A stretch of DNA of 64,000 bases. Origin: Sphingomonas jinjuensis (GTDB lineage Bacteria > Pseudomonadota > Alphaproteobacteria > Sphingomonadales > Sphingomonadaceae). Positions within the stretch are counted from its first letter, which is position 1. The number at the start of each line of letters is the position of its first letter. The notes beneath the pieces were generated by a model. It saw only the letters and a program-made list of their open reading frames with translations, was not told the DNA's origin and did no database searches. A program made the translations under genes and the position numbers. The stretch lies in assembly GCF_014197105.1 (NCBI RefSeq), contig NZ_JACIEV010000001.1, positions 310,001-374,000 of the forward strand, given 5' to 3'. This document shows positions 62,672 through 64,000 of this stretch, piece by piece.

Positions 62672-64000
62672 GTGGCGATGATGAGGCAGCGGCGGTGGCT
62701 GGTGGCGGCGGCGATGGCCGCGACGCTGGCGGGATGCGGCGGGGATGGCGGCGGGGGCACCAGTGGGGGCATCGGTCCGACCGTCACCTCGGGCACGGTG
62801 ACGCCGGCGCCCAGCCCGACGCCGACCGCCAGTTGCAGCCTGCGCGGCCGCCAGGATTGGGCCGCGGCTCAGCTCAACGAATGGTATCTCTTCCCCGAAA
62901 CGCTGCCGGCCAACCTCGATCCGTCGAGCTATTCGACCGTCGAGGCCTATATCGACGCGCTGACGGCGACGGCGCGGGCCCAGCGGCGAGACCGCTATTT
63001 CACCTATCTCACGTCGATCGCGAGCGAGGACGCCTATTATGACTCGGGCAGCAGCGCGGGTCTCGGCGTCCGCCTGTCTACCGATGCGGCCGCCCGCCGC
63101 GCCTTCATCGCCGAAGCCTTCGAGGGTGCGCCCGCGCTAGCCGCGGGCCTCGATCGCGGGACGGAGATCCTGGCGATCGGCACCACGTCCGCCGACCTGC
63201 GCACCGTCTCGTCGATCATCGCCAGCGAGGGCACCGGCGGCGTCAGCGCCGCGCTCGGTCCCAACACCGCCGGCATCACCCGCGTGCTGCGCGTCACCGA
63301 TCCCGGCGGCACGGTGCGCGACGTCACCATTACCAAGGCGGCCTACGACCTTACCCCCGTGTCGTCGCGCTACGGCGGCAAGATCCTCGAGGACGGGGGC
63401 CAGCGCTATGGCTACGTCAACCTGCGCACCTTCATCGGCCCTGCCGATCCGGCGCTGCGCACCATCTTCGCGCAATTTCGAAGCGCGGGCATCGACAAGA
63501 TCATCGTCGACCTGCGCTACAACGGCGGCGGGCTCGTCTCGATCGCGGAGCTGATGGGCAACCTGCTCGGCGGGAAGCGCTCGACCGGCGACGTCTTCAG
63601 CTATACTGCCTATCGCGCGTCGAAGTCGTCGCAGAACTCGACCCGCTACTTCTCGCCCCAGCCGCAATCGATCGGCGCGACGCGGATCGCCTTCATCGGC
63701 ACCGGCGCCAGCGCCTCGGCCAGCGAGCTGGTGATGAACGCCTTCATCCCCTATCTCCACGGTGCGGCGGCGCTGATCGGCACCAACACCTATGGCAAGC
63801 CGGTCGGCCAGATCGCGATCGACCGGCCGTCGTGCGACGACCGGCTCCGCGTCATCGCCTTCGCCACCCAGAACGCCGCGCGCCAGGGCGGCTATTTCGA
63901 TGGGCTCGCCGGCACGATGGAGGCGACCTGCCGCGCCGCCGACGACACCAGCAAGCCGCTTGGCGACCCGCAAGAGGCATCGACGCGCGCCGCGATCGAC
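62672..64000 (+). CDS. S41 family C-terminal-processing-like peptidase, 3'-truncated by window edge
   Basis: The frame stays open to the window end (more than 440 codons). The N-terminus has a lipobox (TLAGC) and a Gly/Pro/Thr linker, so it is a lipoprotein. A helical cap and a PDZ-like stretch (GLDRGTEILAIG near residue 170) lead to the peptidase domain, with VDLRYNGGG and the nucleophile in IGTGASASASELVMNAF. The GTG at 62672 is favoured by AAGGA five bases upstream; ATG 62678 and 62681 are alternatives. The true stop and the last part of the domain lie outside the window. Confidence 0.85.
   Translation, partial: MAMMRQRRWLVAAAMAATLAGCGGDGGGGTSGGIGPTVTSGTVTPAPSPTPTASCSLRGRQDWAAAQLNEWYLFPETLPANLDPSSYSTVEAYIDALTATARAQRRDRYFTYLTSIASEDAYYDSGSSAGLGVRLSTDAAARRAFIAEAFEGAPALAAGLDRGTEILAIGTTSADLRTVSSIIASEGTGGVSAALGPNTAGITRVLRVTDPGGTVRDVTITKAAYDLTPVSSRYGGKILEDGGQRYGYVNLRTFIGPADPALRTIFAQFRSAGIDKIIVDLRYNGGGLVSIAELMGNLLGGKRSTGDVFSYTAYRASKSSQNSTRYFSPQPQSIGATRIAFIGTGASASASELVMNAFIPYLHGAAALIGTNTYGKPVGQIAIDRPSCDDRLRVIAFATQNAARQGGYFDGLAGTMEATCRAADDTSKPLGDPQEASTRAAID

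Overview
The window is 64 kb of gene-dense, very GC-rich chromosome from an alphaproteobacterium, most likely a sphingomonad (Sphingomonas or a close relative). The evidence is the imuA-imuB-dnaE2 mutasome behind an alphaproteobacterial-type LexA box, a CBU_0592-type small membrane protein, a short FtsK, a large TonB-dependent receptor, egtB-egtD, and dispersed inverted-repeat elements of a kind common between sphingomonad genes. Nearly everything reads as core or soft-core metabolism. No phage, transposase, integrase or CRISPR array is visible.

Layout. 1-12.3 kb: end of etfA, a UbiH-type hydroxylase, ftsK, a YcgG/DUF1989 pair, lolA, then a tightly coupled minus-strand unit of three molybdenum hydroxylase subunits and a DUF72 protein. 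12.3-21.1 kb: a hybrid histidine kinase, tRNA-Gly(GCC) and the SOS cassette imuA-imuB-dnaE2. 21.1-31 kb: a membrane protein, a thioredoxin/LON-domain/Trm112-like operon, an M19 dipeptidase convergent with a FadR-type regulator, tRNA-Thr(GGT), aminopeptidase P, a GH43-like enzyme and two membrane proteins. 31-42.3 kb: oligopeptidase B, DedA, a 3-hydroxyacyl-CoA dehydrogenase, a DUF1176 protein, egtB-egtD (ergothioneine), cobalamin adenosyltransferase, a HIG1-like protein, glutamyl-Q tRNA(Asp) synthetase, an HNH nuclease and an EF-hand lipoprotein. 42.5-51.2 kb: two tandem ferritin-like exported proteins, thiC under a TPP riboswitch, one AT-rich foreign ATPase/TOPRIM (OLD-like) gene, a GNAT protein and malate synthase G. 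51.4-64 kb: a TonB-dependent receptor with a Gly/Arg-rich insert, an osmoprotectant ABC transporter, an SDR, a Sel1-like protein, an M28 peptidase, aminopeptidase N, a lipoprotein and the start of an S41 peptidase.

Most unusual points. (1) The solitary low-GC OLD-like gene at 46.8-48.3 kb is the best candidate for a horizontally acquired, possibly anti-phage, function. (2) An inverted-repeat element lies in frame inside dnaE2. At two other places repeats form or extend a C-terminus (the GH43-like gene and the 21.2-21.8 kb membrane protein). (3) A palindromic GGAAC-N17-CGTTCC element lies between ycgG and lolA and matches the EcfG general-stress promoter consensus in both directions. (4) An intergenic stretch after lolA ends in a strong terminator and could hold a small RNA. 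I did not find a clearly new multi-gene system. Several peptidases (M19, M24, S9, M28, M1, S41) are scattered through the window, which suggests a peptide-scavenging lifestyle, but they are not in one operon.
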